Of a stretch of 64,000 nucleotides of DNA, positions 8,054 to 20,118 are shown in pieces; positions within the stretch are counted from its first letter, which is position 1, and each line of letters starts with the position of its first letter. Made by a program: the position numbers and the translations under genes. The notes under the pieces were generated by a model, which was not told the origin of the DNA, did no database searches, and was given only the letters and a program-made list of their open reading frames with translations. The DNA is from Mesorhizobium sp. L-2-11 (lineage in GTDB: Bacteria; Pseudomonadota; Alphaproteobacteria; Rhizobiales; Rhizobiaceae), in contig NZ_AP023257.1 in NCBI RefSeq assembly GCF_016756595.1, forward strand, positions 5,782,001-5,846,000. The letters run 5' to 3'.

Positions 8054-9343
8054 TCAGCCACCCTTGCGCAGCGCACAGACATAAAACCCATCGGTACCGC
8101 TCAGGGCTGGCGACAGCGAAATGCCTCCCGAGGCGCCGATGCGCACGGCCGTCTCGTGGCCGGGAAAGCGGCTGTTCCAGAGCTGGCGATGATCGACCGG
8201 GACAAAGCCGCCGTTGCGATCCAGGAAGGCAGCGACCTGCTCGCCGTTCTCCTCGTCGAACACCGAGCAGGTGATGTAGACCAGCAGCCCGCCCGGTTTG
8301 ACGAAGGTCTTGGCTGCGTCGAGGATCGCCGATTGCTCGCCCTTGCGCGCATCGAGCTGCTTCTGCGTCAGCCGCCATTTGGCATCGGGCCGGCGCCGCC
8401 AGGTGCCGCTGCCGGTGCAGGGGGCGTCGACCACGACGATGTCCATGTGGCCCGCGAGGGGGCTGAGTTCCGTCGGCTTTGTGACGATTTGCACGTTGCG
8501 GTTCTCCGAGCGGCGGATGCGGTCGAAGATCGGCGCCAGCCGCGCTTTTTCGGAATCATGGGCAAACACCTGGCCGCGATTGTCCATCGCCGCCGACAGG
8601 GCCAGCGTCTTGCCGCCGGCTCCGGCGCAAAAGTCGAGGACCTGCATCCCTGCCTCGGCGCCAGCCAGCGTGGCGGCAATCTGCGAGCCTTCGTCCTGAA
8701 CCTCGAACCAGCCTTTCTGGAAGGCCGGTTCGGCCTGCACGTTCGGGTGCCTGCCGTCGCCCGCGATCGGCGGGATGCGGATGCCGTGCGGTGCAATTCG
8801 TGCAGCCCTGGCGCCGGTGTCGGCCAGTTCGGCGAGCACCTTGTTGCCATCGGCCTTCAGCGTGTTGACCCTGAGGTCGAGCGGCGGGCGGGTCGCCAGC
8901 GCCGCACCTTCATCGACCCAACTGGCACCGAAGGCCCGCTCGAAAAGCGGTTCGCACCAATCCGGAATATCGGCGCGCACCGCCGGCGGCGCAGCGTCGA
9001 GCCGGCGGTCAGCGATGGCCTTCAGTTTGTCGTCGTTCAACAGCGGCGGCGCAAACTTGTCACCGTCGAGCGCTTCGTTCAACGACTGCGCCGTCTGGTT
9101 CCATTCAAGCAGCAGCGCGCCAAAACCGATGGCGCGCGGCGTATCTTCGCCCAACAGCCAGCCGGCCGAGCGCTTTCGCCGCAGCGCGTCGTAGACGATA
9201 TTGCCGATCGCGGCGCGATCGCCGCCGCCGGCGAAGCGGTGCGACAGGCCCCAATCCTTCAGCGCATCGGCGACCGGCCGGTGCCGCCGGCCGATATCCT
9301 CCAGCACTTCGATAGCCGCTGCCAGCCGTCCGCCCAGTCGCAT
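8054..9343 (-). CDS. RsmB/NOP-family RNA cytosine-C5 methyltransferase (429 aa)
   Basis: This is a class I SAM-dependent RNA m5C methyltransferase related to RsmB (16S rRNA C967). An N-terminal helical RNA-binding region of about 150 residues resembles the NusB-like part of RsmB in a degenerate form. The Rossmann domain follows, with the SAM motif VLDFCAGAGGKTLALSA near residue 237. Both catalytic Cys motifs are present: VDAPCTGSGTWRRRPD near 308 and ITCSVFDEENGEQV near 357. The gene is transcribed away from aqpZ. Since rhizobia often have more than one RsmB paralogue, I give no gene symbol. Confidence 0.88.
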   Translation of the reverse strand: MRLGGRLAAAIEVLEDIGRRHRPVADALKDWGLSHRFAGGGDRAAIGNIVYDALRRKRSAGWLLGEDTPRAIGFGALLLEWNQTAQSLNEALDGDKFAPPLLNDDKLKAIADRRLDAAPPAVRADIPDWCEPLFERAFGASWVDEGAALATRPPLDLRVNTLKADGNKVLAELADTGARAARIAPHGIRIPPIAGDGRHPNVQAEPAFQKGWFEVQDEGSQIAATLAGAEAGMQVLDFCAGAGGKTLALSAAMDNRGQVFAHDSEKARLAPIFDRIRRSENRNVQIVTKPTELSPLAGHMDIVVVDAPCTGSGTWRRRPDAKWRLTQKQLDARKGEQSAILDAAKTFVKPGGLLVYITCSVFDEENGEQVAAFLDRNGGFVPVDHRQLWNSRFPGHETAVRIGASGGISLSPALSGTDGFYVCALRKGG

Positions 9344-9624
9344 CTTGTTATTCCGTTACTCAGCAAATCAATTCCGGGGCCCTGCTCTAAAGCGCGCGAC
9401 CGGCGCACACAAGCGCGGAGAGTCCTGGAGGCAGAGGGCAGCCGCTTCCGGTTTGCGCTGCCCCTCGCCCTTAGCCTGTGAGAGTGCGGATCGAACGCAG
9501 CTCTGTTGGCATCGGCGACCCTCGCATTGCTGTGCTTTCAAACTTTTGAAGTTGCGATAGTCTTCCGCTGCGTGATTCGCCAAGAACTGCAAGCGGATCG
9601 ACGGGAAATTACAAGGAGAGGGCA

Positions 9625-10302
9625 ATGAAAACTTATCTGGCGGAAGTTCTAGGCACATTTCTACTGGTGTTCATCGGCACGGCTTCGGTGGTGACGGGCG
9701 GCTTCGGCGGCGCGCTGCCGCTCGGCCAGGAAGGCATCGGTCTGGCATTCGGCATCGGCCTGATCGCGGCGGCTTATGCGATCGGCCCGATCTCGGGCGC
9801 ACATCTCAACCCGGCGGTGACGCTCGGAGTGTTCCTCGCCGGCCGAATGGAGGCCAAGGACGTCATCCCATATTGGATCGCGCAGGTCATTGGCGCAATC
9901 ATTGCGTCGCTGGCGCTGTGGATCATCGTCTCCGGGCAGGTCGGCGGCCATACCGGCGGCTTCGGCGCCAATGGCTGGGATGCGACGAAGTGGGGCGTCA
10001 GCTCGGCGTTCCTGTGGGAGCTGATCGGAACCTTCACCTTTGTCACGGTAATCCTCGGCGTCACCAGCGGCAGCCACACGACGGCCTTTGCCGGCCTCGT
10101 CATCGGCCTGACGCTGGCGGGACTGCACTTCGCCATCATTCCGGTGACCGGCACATCGCTCAATCCGGCCCGCTCGATCGGCCCGGCGCTGTTTTCGGGC
10201 AGTGCGGCGATCGGCCAGCTCTGGCTGTTCATCGTCGCACCGCTGATCGGCGGCGCCATCGCCGGCCTGGTCGCCAAGACCCGTATCTTCGAAAAGGACT
10301 GA
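9625..10302 (+). CDS. aqpZ: Aquaporin Z-type water channel (225 aa)
   Basis: This six-helix MIP-family channel lets water cross the inner membrane. Both NPA signatures are present, HLNPAVT (Asn near residue 62) and SLNPARS (Asn near residue 179). The Arg right after the second NPA, together with nearby small and aromatic residues, fits a narrow water-selective filter rather than a glycerol facilitator. The N-terminal MKTYLAEVLGTFLLVFIG is a typical first helix. A good ribosome binding site (AAGGAGAG) sits 6-7 bases before the ATG. The gene stands alone and ends in a strong terminator. Confidence 0.95.
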   Translation: MKTYLAEVLGTFLLVFIGTASVVTGGFGGALPLGQEGIGLAFGIGLIAAAYAIGPISGAHLNPAVTLGVFLAGRMEAKDVIPYWIAQVIGAIIASLALWIIVSGQVGGHTGGFGANGWDATKWGVSSAFLWELIGTFTFVTVILGVTSGSHTTAFAGLVIGLTLAGLHFAIIPVTGTSLNPARSIGPALFSGSAAIGQLWLFIVAPLIGGAIAGLVAKTRIFEKD

Positions 10303-10326
10303 CAATCGAAGGGCTGAATCAAGCAA

Positions 10327-10351
10327 GGCGCGGGTCTGGCCCGCGCCTTTC
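10327..10351 (+). terminator. Rho-independent terminator after aqpZ
   Basis: GGCGCGGG (10327-10334) and CCCGCGCC (10340-10347) form an 8-bp GC stem with a 5-base loop followed by TTTCTTGTT. It lies 25 bases past the aqpZ stop and separates that gene from the convergent katG. Confidence 0.85.
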
Positions 10352-10414
10352 TTGTTGAGACTTAAGAAGCTTACCGCAGGCGGGAAGCTATCCCGCTTCG
10401 GGCCATGGCGCCGA

Positions 10415-13681
<3,267 letters not shown>

Positions 13682-13972
13682 GGTGGAGGATGTTGGTCAG
13701 AGAGTCCGATTGACCTCAGTCTCTTGCGCGGACGGCCAACCCTGGGGACGTTACCACCGCCTTGGCATGCCGCGCAGCAGTGCTACATTCGTTATGGAGG
13801 CCAGAACAAGGATACGCCCGACTACAAAAATCGCCGAATGCGGAAACATATTGGCGCTTGTGCCAGACCGAACGCCGATGCTCGATGCCACCGGCAGCGA
13901 AACTGGTTGCGCAAGGGGCGAGTTCGCATATTCTGGTTGTGGCAGAAGCGTTTACAACACTGGGAGGAGTAA

Positions 13973-15103
13973 ATGTCCGACAAGAAGATCTCGCGTCGCG
14001 GGTTCCTGGAAAAGTCCACCGCCATCACCGCCGGCGCGGCTGCAGCGACGACGCTCTCGGCCCCGGCCGTACTGGCGCAGGCGCCGGTCACCATCAAGAT
14101 GCAGACCTCCTGGCCTGCTTCGGACATCTGGATGGATTTCGCGCGGCTATACATCGAGCGCGTCGAAAAGATGTCGGGCGGCCGGCTGAAGTTCGAGCTC
14201 CTGCCCGCGGGTGCGGTCGTCGGCGCGTTCCAGGTACTGGATGGCGTCAATGACGGCGTCATCGACGCCGCGCATACCGTCCCCGTCTACTGGTACGGCA
14301 AGCACAAGGCCGCGTCGCTTTTCGGAACCGGCCCCGTGTTTGGCGGCAGCGCCACCACCATGCTCGCCTGGTTCCACCAGGGCGGCGGCAAGGATCTCTA
14401 CCGCGAGCTGACGCAGGAGATCATGGGCCTCAATGTCGTCGGCTTCTATGGCTTCCCGATGCCGGCGCAGCCGTTCGGCTGGTTCAAGAATCCTGTCACG
14501 AAAACCGCTGAACTGCAGGGATTCAAGTATCGGACGGTGGGTCTTGCCGCCGATCTCATGCAGAACCTCGGCCTCAGCGTGGCGCAGCTGCCCGGCGGTG
14601 AAATCGTGCCGGCCATGGAGCGCGGGGTTATCGACGCCTTCGAATTCAACAATCCGTCATCCGACCTTCGCTTCGGTTCGCAGGACGTCGCCAAGCACTA
14701 CATCCTGTCGTCCTACCATCAGGCGAGCGAGTCGTTCGAATTCCTGTTCAACAAGGACGTATTCGACGACCTCGACGACGATTTGAAGGCTATTCTCGAA
14801 TATGGCGTGGAAGCGGCCAGCACCGCGACCACCGCAGTGGCCCTCGACAACTATTCGGCCGACCTGCAGAAACTGCAAACCGAGCACGGTGTCACCGTGC
14901 ACCGCACCTCCAAGGAGATTCTCGACGCACAACTCCAGGCTTGGGACAAGATCCTCCCGACGCTGGAGGCGGATGAGTTCATGAAGCGGGTGCTCGATAG
15001 CCAGCGCCAATGGGTCGAACGCGTTGTCTACTACGAGCTTATGAATTCAGCCGACCTGACACTGGCATACGAACATTACTTCCCAGGCAAGCTGAAGCTC
15101 TAA
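13973..15103 (+). CDS. TRAP transporter periplasmic substrate-binding protein, TakP-like (376 aa)
   Basis: This DctP-family solute receptor delivers an organic acid to the TRAP permease. A twin-arginine signal peptide is evident (SRRGFLEKS with Arg8-Arg9, then an Ala-rich stretch and cleavage near VLAQA), so it is exported folded. The conserved TRAP receptor Arg is probably in the FKYRTVGLAADL segment near residue 186. The length and N-terminal motif (TIKMQTSWP) place it with the 2-oxoacid/TakP and FcbT1 group rather than the sialic acid group. A strong GGAGGAG site precedes the ATG. An inverted repeat separates it from the permease genes. The ligand is likely a monocarboxylate or 2-oxo acid, by analogy only. 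Confidence 0.9.
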   Translation: MSDKKISRRGFLEKSTAITAGAAAATTLSAPAVLAQAPVTIKMQTSWPASDIWMDFARLYIERVEKMSGGRLKFELLPAGAVVGAFQVLDGVNDGVIDAAHTVPVYWYGKHKAASLFGTGPVFGGSATTMLAWFHQGGGKDLYRELTQEIMGLNVVGFYGFPMPAQPFGWFKNPVTKTAELQGFKYRTVGLAADLMQNLGLSVAQLPGGEIVPAMERGVIDAFEFNNPSSDLRFGSQDVAKHYILSSYHQASESFEFLFNKDVFDDLDDDLKAILEYGVEAASTATTAVALDNYSADLQKLQTEHGVTVHRTSKEILDAQLQAWDKILPTLEADEFMKRVLDSQRQWVERVVYYELMNSADLTLAYEHYFPGKLKL

Positions 15104-15120
15104 TTCGCGCCTCCGCTTTG

Positions 15121-15153
15121 GCAATCCGGCGGTCCTGCGGGCCGCCGGATTGC
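15121..15153 (+). terminator. Intercistronic hairpin between TRAP receptor and permease genes
   Basis: GCAATCCGGCGG and its exact complement form a perfect 12-bp stem with a 9-base loop, 17 bases after the receptor stop codon. There is no T-run, so it is more likely to protect the 3' end of the receptor mRNA or to cause partial termination, giving more receptor than permease. Confidence 0.65.
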
Positions 15154-15173
15154 ACCCGACGGGAACCCTGCAC

Positions 15174-15821
15174 ATGCTCCGTTACATTGCATTCGCCGAT
15201 GAACTTTCGGCATGGTTTGGCAAGGTGTTCGCCTGGAGCGTCGTCATCATGACGCTTGCCGTGAGCTATGAAGTTGTCGTGCGATACCTGTTCAGCGCGC
15301 CGACCGCGTGGGCATTCGACCTCAGCTACATGCTCTACGGCACCATGTTCATGATGGCCGGCGCCTATACCTTGTCGCGGGACGGGCATGTGCGCGGCGA
15401 TTTCATTTACCGTCTGTGGCGGCCGCGCGTGCAAGCGGCGGTCGAACTCGTGCTCTACTTCATCTTCTTCTTCCCAGGCGTCATGGCGCTGGTTCTGGCC
15501 GGCTGGAAGTATGCCGCTCGCAGCTTCCGCTATCTCGAGGTAAGCTCGAACAGTCCGGCCGGGATTCCGATCTTCCAGTTCAAGGCGGTCATCGTGGCGG
15601 CGGGCATCCTGCTCTTCGTGCAGGGGATTGCCCAGGTGTTCCGCTGCGTCGTCTGTCTTCGAAGCGGAACATGGCCGCGCGCGGCTGAAGACGTGGAAGA
15701 GACCGAGAAGGTGCTGATGGAAGCCAAGACGCTCGATGTTCTGCATCACGGTTCGGAGGCAGTCGACCTCCCGTTCCTCCACCCCGACAGTCGACCCGAC
15801 GGCGACGGAGAAGACAGATGA
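15174..15821 (+). CDS. TRAP transporter small permease DctQ (215 aa)
   Basis: This is the small membrane subunit of the TRAP transporter, with four transmembrane helices, which scaffolds the large permease. Hydrophobic segments occur near residues 15-40, 50-70, 90-115 and 135-160. The family feature RDGHVRGDFIYRLW, a charged loop after helix 2, is present. An ATG at 15150 lies inside the upstream hairpin, so I chose the next one at 15174 (MLRYIAFADELSAW). The C-terminal tail of about 45 residues is longer than usual and acidic. The stop overlaps the start of the large permease (ATGA), which indicates translational coupling. Confidence 0.88.
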   Translation: MLRYIAFADELSAWFGKVFAWSVVIMTLAVSYEVVVRYLFSAPTAWAFDLSYMLYGTMFMMAGAYTLSRDGHVRGDFIYRLWRPRVQAAVELVLYFIFFFPGVMALVLAGWKYAARSFRYLEVSSNSPAGIPIFQFKAVIVAAGILLFVQGIAQVFRCVVCLRSGTWPRAAEDVEETEKVLMEAKTLDVLHHGSEAVDLPFLHPDSRPDGDGEDR

Positions 15822-17239
15822 GCGATCCTCAGGTCGCCGTCGCGATGCTGCTCATTCTGCTTCTGGCGATCTTCCTTGGCTTCCCGGTCGCGTTCACTTT
15901 GATGGCGCTCGGGGTCGCCTTTGGCTACTACGCTTATTTAAATCCGGGGCGGATGTGGCGCGCCTACGAACGCGCGGTTGAGGATGGTGCCGACGGCTGG
16001 ACGCTTGCGGAGCATTGGATCGGCGGCTTCTTCAACAACCGCATTTTCGATCTGTTCGTGAATCAGACTTATTCAGTGATTTCGAACGACGTGCTGACCG
16101 CTATCCCGCTGTTCCTGTTCATGGGCTACATCGTCGAGCGGGCCAATATCATCGAGCGCCTTTTCGGCACCCTCTTCATCGCTACCCGGCACGTTCCTGG
16201 CTCCATGGCGGTGGCTGCCCTCATCACCTGCACCCTTTTCGCTACGGCCACAGGCATTGTCGGCGCGGTCGTGACACTCATGGGCCTGCTGGCGTTTCCC
16301 GCCATGCTGAAGGCGCGTTACGACGTCAGATATGCCTCGGGAGTGATCTGCGCGGGCGGAACCCTCGGCATCCTCATTCCGCCGTCGATTCTGCTCATCG
16401 TCTATGGCGCGACGGCGGGTGTGTCGGTGGTCCGCATGTATGCGGCAGCCCTGCTTCCGGGACTGCTGCTTGCCGGCCTTTATCTGATCTATGTGGTGAC
16501 GATGGCGGTGCTGCAGCCACAGGTGGCGCCGAAGCCGACCCAAGACGAGGTAGGGCACTATTCGGTCCTGCAAATCAGCTGGATGCTGCTGACCTCCTTC
16601 GTACCCCTGGCGGCCCTGATCCTCGCGGTGCTCGGCGCTATCCTGTTCGGCCTTGCCACGCCCTCGGAGGCTGCCGCCATCGGCGCGCTCGGCGGCGTCG
16701 TGCTGGCCGCCGCCTACCGGGCTCTGACTTGGCAACGCCTGAAGGAGTCCGTCTACTTGACGGCGCGCACGACCGCGATGGTGTGCTGGCTGTTCGTCGG
16801 CTCCGCGACCTTCGCCTCGGTCTTTGCCTATCTGGGAGGCCAGCAACTGATCAGCGATTTCGTCACCGGCCTCGACATGTCGCCGCTGATGTTTCTGATC
16901 GTCGCCCAGATCATCATCTTCATCCTGGGCTGGCCGCTGGAATGGACGGAGATTATCGTGATCTTCGTTCCGATCTTTTTGCCGCTGTTGGCGCATTTCG
17001 AGATCGACCCGCTGTTTTTCGGCGTGCTCGTCGCAGTCAACCTACAGACGGCCTTTCTGTCGCCGCCCATGGCGATGTCGGCCTATTACCTCAAGGGCAT
17101 TTCGCCGCCGCATGTTCAGCTTTCGGATATTTTCCGAGGGATGATGCCTTATATGCTGATCGTCATCCTGTGCATGGTCATCATCTACATTTTCCCGCAG
17201 ATCGTCTACGGGCTGCCCAACCTGATCTACGGGGGCTGA
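15818..17239 (+). CDS. TRAP transporter large permease DctM (473 aa)
   Basis: This is the main transport subunit, which couples sodium influx to uptake of the acid bound by the receptor. It shows about 12 hydrophobic helices and the typical motifs: GFPVAFTLMALGVAFG at residues 19-34, an FLFMGYIVERANI loop near 102, and CAGGTLGILIPPSI near 183, which includes the conserved substrate/sodium region. It is slightly longer than average because of a loop after the first helix (NPGRMWRAYERAVEDGADGW) seen in the TakM-like subgroup. It overlaps the small permease gene by four bases and is followed 31 bases later by a small membrane protein gene. Confidence 0.92.
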   Translation: MSDPQVAVAMLLILLLAIFLGFPVAFTLMALGVAFGYYAYLNPGRMWRAYERAVEDGADGWTLAEHWIGGFFNNRIFDLFVNQTYSVISNDVLTAIPLFLFMGYIVERANIIERLFGTLFIATRHVPGSMAVAALITCTLFATATGIVGAVVTLMGLLAFPAMLKARYDVRYASGVICAGGTLGILIPPSILLIVYGATAGVSVVRMYAAALLPGLLLAGLYLIYVVTMAVLQPQVAPKPTQDEVGHYSVLQISWMLLTSFVPLAALILAVLGAILFGLATPSEAAAIGALGGVVLAAAYRALTWQRLKESVYLTARTTAMVCWLFVGSATFASVFAYLGGQQLISDFVTGLDMSPLMFLIVAQIIIFILGWPLEWTEIIVIFVPIFLPLLAHFEIDPLFFGVLVAVNLQTAFLSPPMAMSAYYLKGISPPHVQLSDIFRGMMPYMLIVILCMVIIYIFPQIVYGLPNLIYGG

Positions 17240-17270
17240 CAGTGATGCTGCGGCGAGTGGGGGACAACAG

Positions 17271-17438
17271 ATGAATTTGAGCCGCTTGCTGGCCGCTTTG
17301 GCGTTTATTGTCTTTCTGGCGTTTTTCGGCGTCGTAATCCGATTCGTCCCACACCCCGATCTAGGCGTTGCGGTCGGCATCGGCGTGCTCCTTGCGGGCT
17401 ACGATCTTTGGAGCCAACTGAGGTCTCGTGCGAGGTAA
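17271..17438 (+). CDS. Small hydrophobic protein following the TRAP operon (55 aa)
   Basis: This short reading frame begins with MNLSRLLAALAFIVFLAF and continues with two hydrophobic stretches, at about residues 4-21 and 31-45, around a VRFVPHPDLG-like loop. It ends with WSQLRSRAR. Third codon positions are mostly G or C as in neighbouring genes, which favours a real gene. It begins 31 bases after the large permease stop on the same strand, preceded by GGGGGACAACAG. I do not recognise a family. It may be a two-helix accessory subunit of the transporter or an unrelated small membrane protein. Confidence 0.6.
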   Translation: MNLSRLLAALAFIVFLAFFGVVIRFVPHPDLGVAVGIGVLLAGYDLWSQLRSRAR

Positions 17439-17624
17439 GCGCCAGGTCGCGGGAAGCTGCATGGCTGCAGCGTTGATGCGAGCAAAGGGCCGAGCCGTCA
17501 GCTCAGCCTGAGGAACATCAATTCAATCAAATCCTCGTGAAGTGTACCGGACGTCCGTAACCGCCGACGCGTTCCCGGCATTGATTTTACGGAGGAATCT
17601 GCGTCCAGAACAGGGAGCAGTGTT

Positions 17625-18149
17625 ATGGCTTACCGTGATTACATCCATACGCCGGTGACGCCGCGCGACATCCGATGGGGACTGCAGCAGGGGGCTGTCG
17701 CTGGCATCGTTGCAGGCATCGTCTTTGCGGCGTTCGAAATGGCGGCGAGTGCGTTCACGATGGGGGCGGAAGCGTTCTTCATGCCCCTGCGCATGATCGG
17801 CGCCATCGCGCTTGGACCGGAAGCTCTCGATCCCGGCTACCCGCTCCTGACGGCCGGCATCGCCGGGGTGATCGTGCATTTAATCCTGGCCATCGCCTAT
17901 GGGATCGTGTTCGGGGAGATTGCCGCAATGCTGCGCGGGCAAGCCACCTTCATTGTTGTCGGCAGCATCTTTGGCCTCGCCTTGTGGCTCGTCAATTTCT
18001 ATGTGATCGCGCCGATCGCATTCCCTTGGTTCCTGCAAGCAAGCCCGGTCGTGCAGTTCATTGCCCACACATTCTTCTTCGGTACCGTCCTCGGCTGGTA
18101 CCTGTGGAATTCGCACGAGAGAAGCGGGCTCGAAGGACCGGCGGTTTAG
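17625..18149 (+). CDS. Uncharacterised four-helix membrane protein (174 aa)
   Basis: I do not recognise the family with certainty. The protein has a short polar N-terminus (MAYRDYIHTPVTPRDIRWG) followed by about four hydrophobic segments (near residues 22-42, 78-100, 108-130 and 140-160) and a short polar C-terminus. GGGAGCAG precedes the ATG by 5 bases. Codon use matches the chromosome. It stands alone between the TRAP operon and an IS630 element whose left end lies only 8 bases past the stop, so the insertion replaced whatever terminator the gene had. No function can be proposed. Confidence 0.75.
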   Translation: MAYRDYIHTPVTPRDIRWGLQQGAVAGIVAGIVFAAFEMAASAFTMGAEAFFMPLRMIGAIALGPEALDPGYPLLTAGIAGVIVHLILAIAYGIVFGEIAAMLRGQATFIVVGSIFGLALWLVNFYVIAPIAFPWFLQASPVVQFIAHTFFFGTVLGWYLWNSHERSGLEGPAV

Positions 18150-18157
18150 CCTTGTTA

Positions 18158-19202
18158 GAGCGGGATGAGATTTATGGGAGTCGTGGGATTCCCAAATCAG
18201 CGATGATCTGATTCAACCTTGCTGCTGGGCAGGAGGCCAGCATTGATGGTTGGATATTCAATGGACCTGCGCGAACGGGTTGTTGCGGCGGTCAAGGTTG
18301 AAGGGCTTTCGCGGCGCGCGGCGGCTGCTCGATTTGGCGTCAGCTACAGCGCGGCGATCGAGTGGCTGAAGCGGGTGGAACAGACGGGGAGCGTGGCGCC
18401 CCGCCAAGTGGGCGGCTACAAGCCGAAGAAGATATCGGGAGCGTGGCGCGACTGGCTTGTCGAGCGCTGCCGGGAGAAGGACTTCACCTTGCGCGGGCTT
18501 GTGGCCGAACTTGGCGAGCGTGGCCTGAAGGTTGACTACCGCTCGGTGTGGGAGTTCGTGCACGCCGAGAAGCTGTCTCACAAAAAAAGACGCTGATCGC
18601 CGCCGAGCAAGATCGTCCCGATGTTGCGCGCCGACGGAGGCAATGGGTTCTGTATCAGGACCGGATCGACCCCGCCCGCCTGGTGTTCATCGACGAGACC
18701 TGGACCAAGACCAACATGGCCCCGCTCAGGGGTTGGGCACCGGTCGGACAGCGGATCAAGGCCAAAGTTCCCAATGGCCACTGGAAGACAATGACCTTTC
18801 TGGCTGCGCTGCGTCATGATCGCGTCGAAGCGCCCTGGCTCATCGACGGGCCGATCAACGGCGAGAGGTTCCTCCTCTATGTCGAGAAGGTTCTCGTGCC
18901 CACTCTCCAGCCGGGCGACATCGTTGTGATGGACAATCTCGGCAGCCACAAAGGCAAGGCCGTGCGTCGCGCCATCCGAAAGGCCGGCGCGAGGCTCTTC
19001 TTCCTGCCGAAATACTCGCCTGACCTCAATCCGATCGAACAGCTCTTCGCCAAGCTCAAGCACTGGCTGCGAAAGGCCGCAAAGCGCACCGTTGAAACGG
19101 TCTGCAACGCCATCGGCCAGATTCTCAACCGCGTCACACCGCTCGAGTGCTCAAATTACTTCGCAAACTCAGGCTATGACCGCAGGTAATCTCATCCCGC
19201 TC
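18158..19202 (+). mobile_element. Complete IS630-family element
   Basis: Perfect 15-bp terminal inverted repeats are present: GAGCGGGATGAGATT at 18158-18172 and its complement at 19188-19202. The element is flanked on both sides by the dinucleotide TA (18156-18157 and 19203-19204), the target duplication of the IS630/Tc1/mariner group. At 1045 bp it has the family length. The intact ends suggest a recent insertion. Confidence 0.93.
18246..19189 (+). CDS. IS630 transposase in two frames (ORFA 18246-18596, ORFB to 19189)
   Basis: ORFA encodes the helix-turn-helix DNA-binding half ([22 protein letters not shown]). ORFB, in the -1 frame, encodes the DDE catalytic half: FIDETW (first Asp), [11 protein letters not shown] (second Asp) and [19 protein letters not shown] (Glu). 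The switch must occur at a run of seven A followed by G (18582-18589), a classic slippery site, so a programmed -1 frameshift would give the full transposase. Many IS630 relatives are made this way, so I read it as functional and not as a broken gene. Confidence 0.88.
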
Positions 19203-19383
19203 TAGCACCGAGCTGGCACAGTCGGATTGAAGTGTGCGCTTCGTGTGCGAACGTCGCTTTGATCGCCCGCGACATGCCCGCTCAGAGCCAGCTGACCGTG
19301 GAAATCGAAGGCACGGGCGGACGGCCGCACTGGGTGGCGAGCTGAGCTCTGGCAGCAATTTGGCCGCAAGAGGCGATGGAGCG

Positions 19384-19857
19384 TCAACCGCGTCGCGCCG
19401 CCTCGATCGCGGCGACGTCGATTTTCACCATGGTCATCATCGCATCAAACGCGCGCTTTGCTTCGTCGCCGCCAGCCGCCATTGCGTCAGTCAGCACGCG
19501 CGGAATGATTTGCCAGGAAATCCCCCATTTGTCTTTGCACCAGCCGCACACGCTCTCCTGACCGCCATTGCCGACGATGGCATTCCAATAGCGGTCGGTC
19601 TCCTCCTGATCGTCGGTGGCGATCTGGAACGAGAACGCTTCATTGTGCTTGAACTCGGGACCTCCATTGAGTCCGATACAAGGAAGGCCCGCGACTGTGA
19701 ATTCCACAGTCAACACGTCGCCTTCTTTGCCGGCCGGGTAGTCACTGGGTGCACGGTGCACGGCACCCACCACGCTGTCAGGAAAGATCTCGGAGTAGAA
19801 GCGGGCGGCGGCCTCTGCGTCCTTATCGTACCAGAGGCAAATCGTATTCTTTGCCAT
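19384..19857 (-). CDS. PhnB-like VOC-family protein (157 aa)
   Basis: This is a small protein of the vicinal-oxygen-chelate superfamily, of the type often labelled 3-demethylubiquinone-9 methyltransferase-like. Family signatures are the N-terminal CLWYDKDAEAAARFYSEIFPDS, FKHNEAFSFQI near the centre, and WGISWQIIPRVL near residue 117, where WQxxP is characteristic. The longer frame upstream is rejected because GAAAGGAACC stands just before the ATG at 19857. Function is unknown; relatives bind small metabolites or metals. It is followed by the IS630 end and preceded by an acyl-CoA synthetase gene, with no clear operon. Confidence 0.85.
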   Translation of the reverse strand: MAKNTICLWYDKDAEAAARFYSEIFPDSVVGAVHRAPSDYPAGKEGDVLTVEFTVAGLPCIGLNGGPEFKHNEAFSFQIATDDQEETDRYWNAIVGNGGQESVCGWCKDKWGISWQIIPRVLTDAMAAGGDEAKRAFDAMMTMVKIDVAAIEAARRG

Positions 19858-20118
19858 TTGCAGGTTCCTTTCGCTTTGAGGCCAGGATTTTCGGCCTTGT
19901 TTCCCCATCCGCCCTCTTCCGAAATAGGTGGCCAACCTCTTTTCTCCACCCCGGGACGCGTCAGTCGCGCCCCGCAGGGGCAAGCTTACCTTAACGTCGC
20001 TGTTCGCTTTGGCCCGGTTCAGGACGACAAGCGAGGGTCCGCCCCTGAAATGCGTCGGGAATGTTCGAGCGTCCGCAAGGCGGACCAACATTGCGACCCC
20101 TGGCGCGACGCGGACGCA

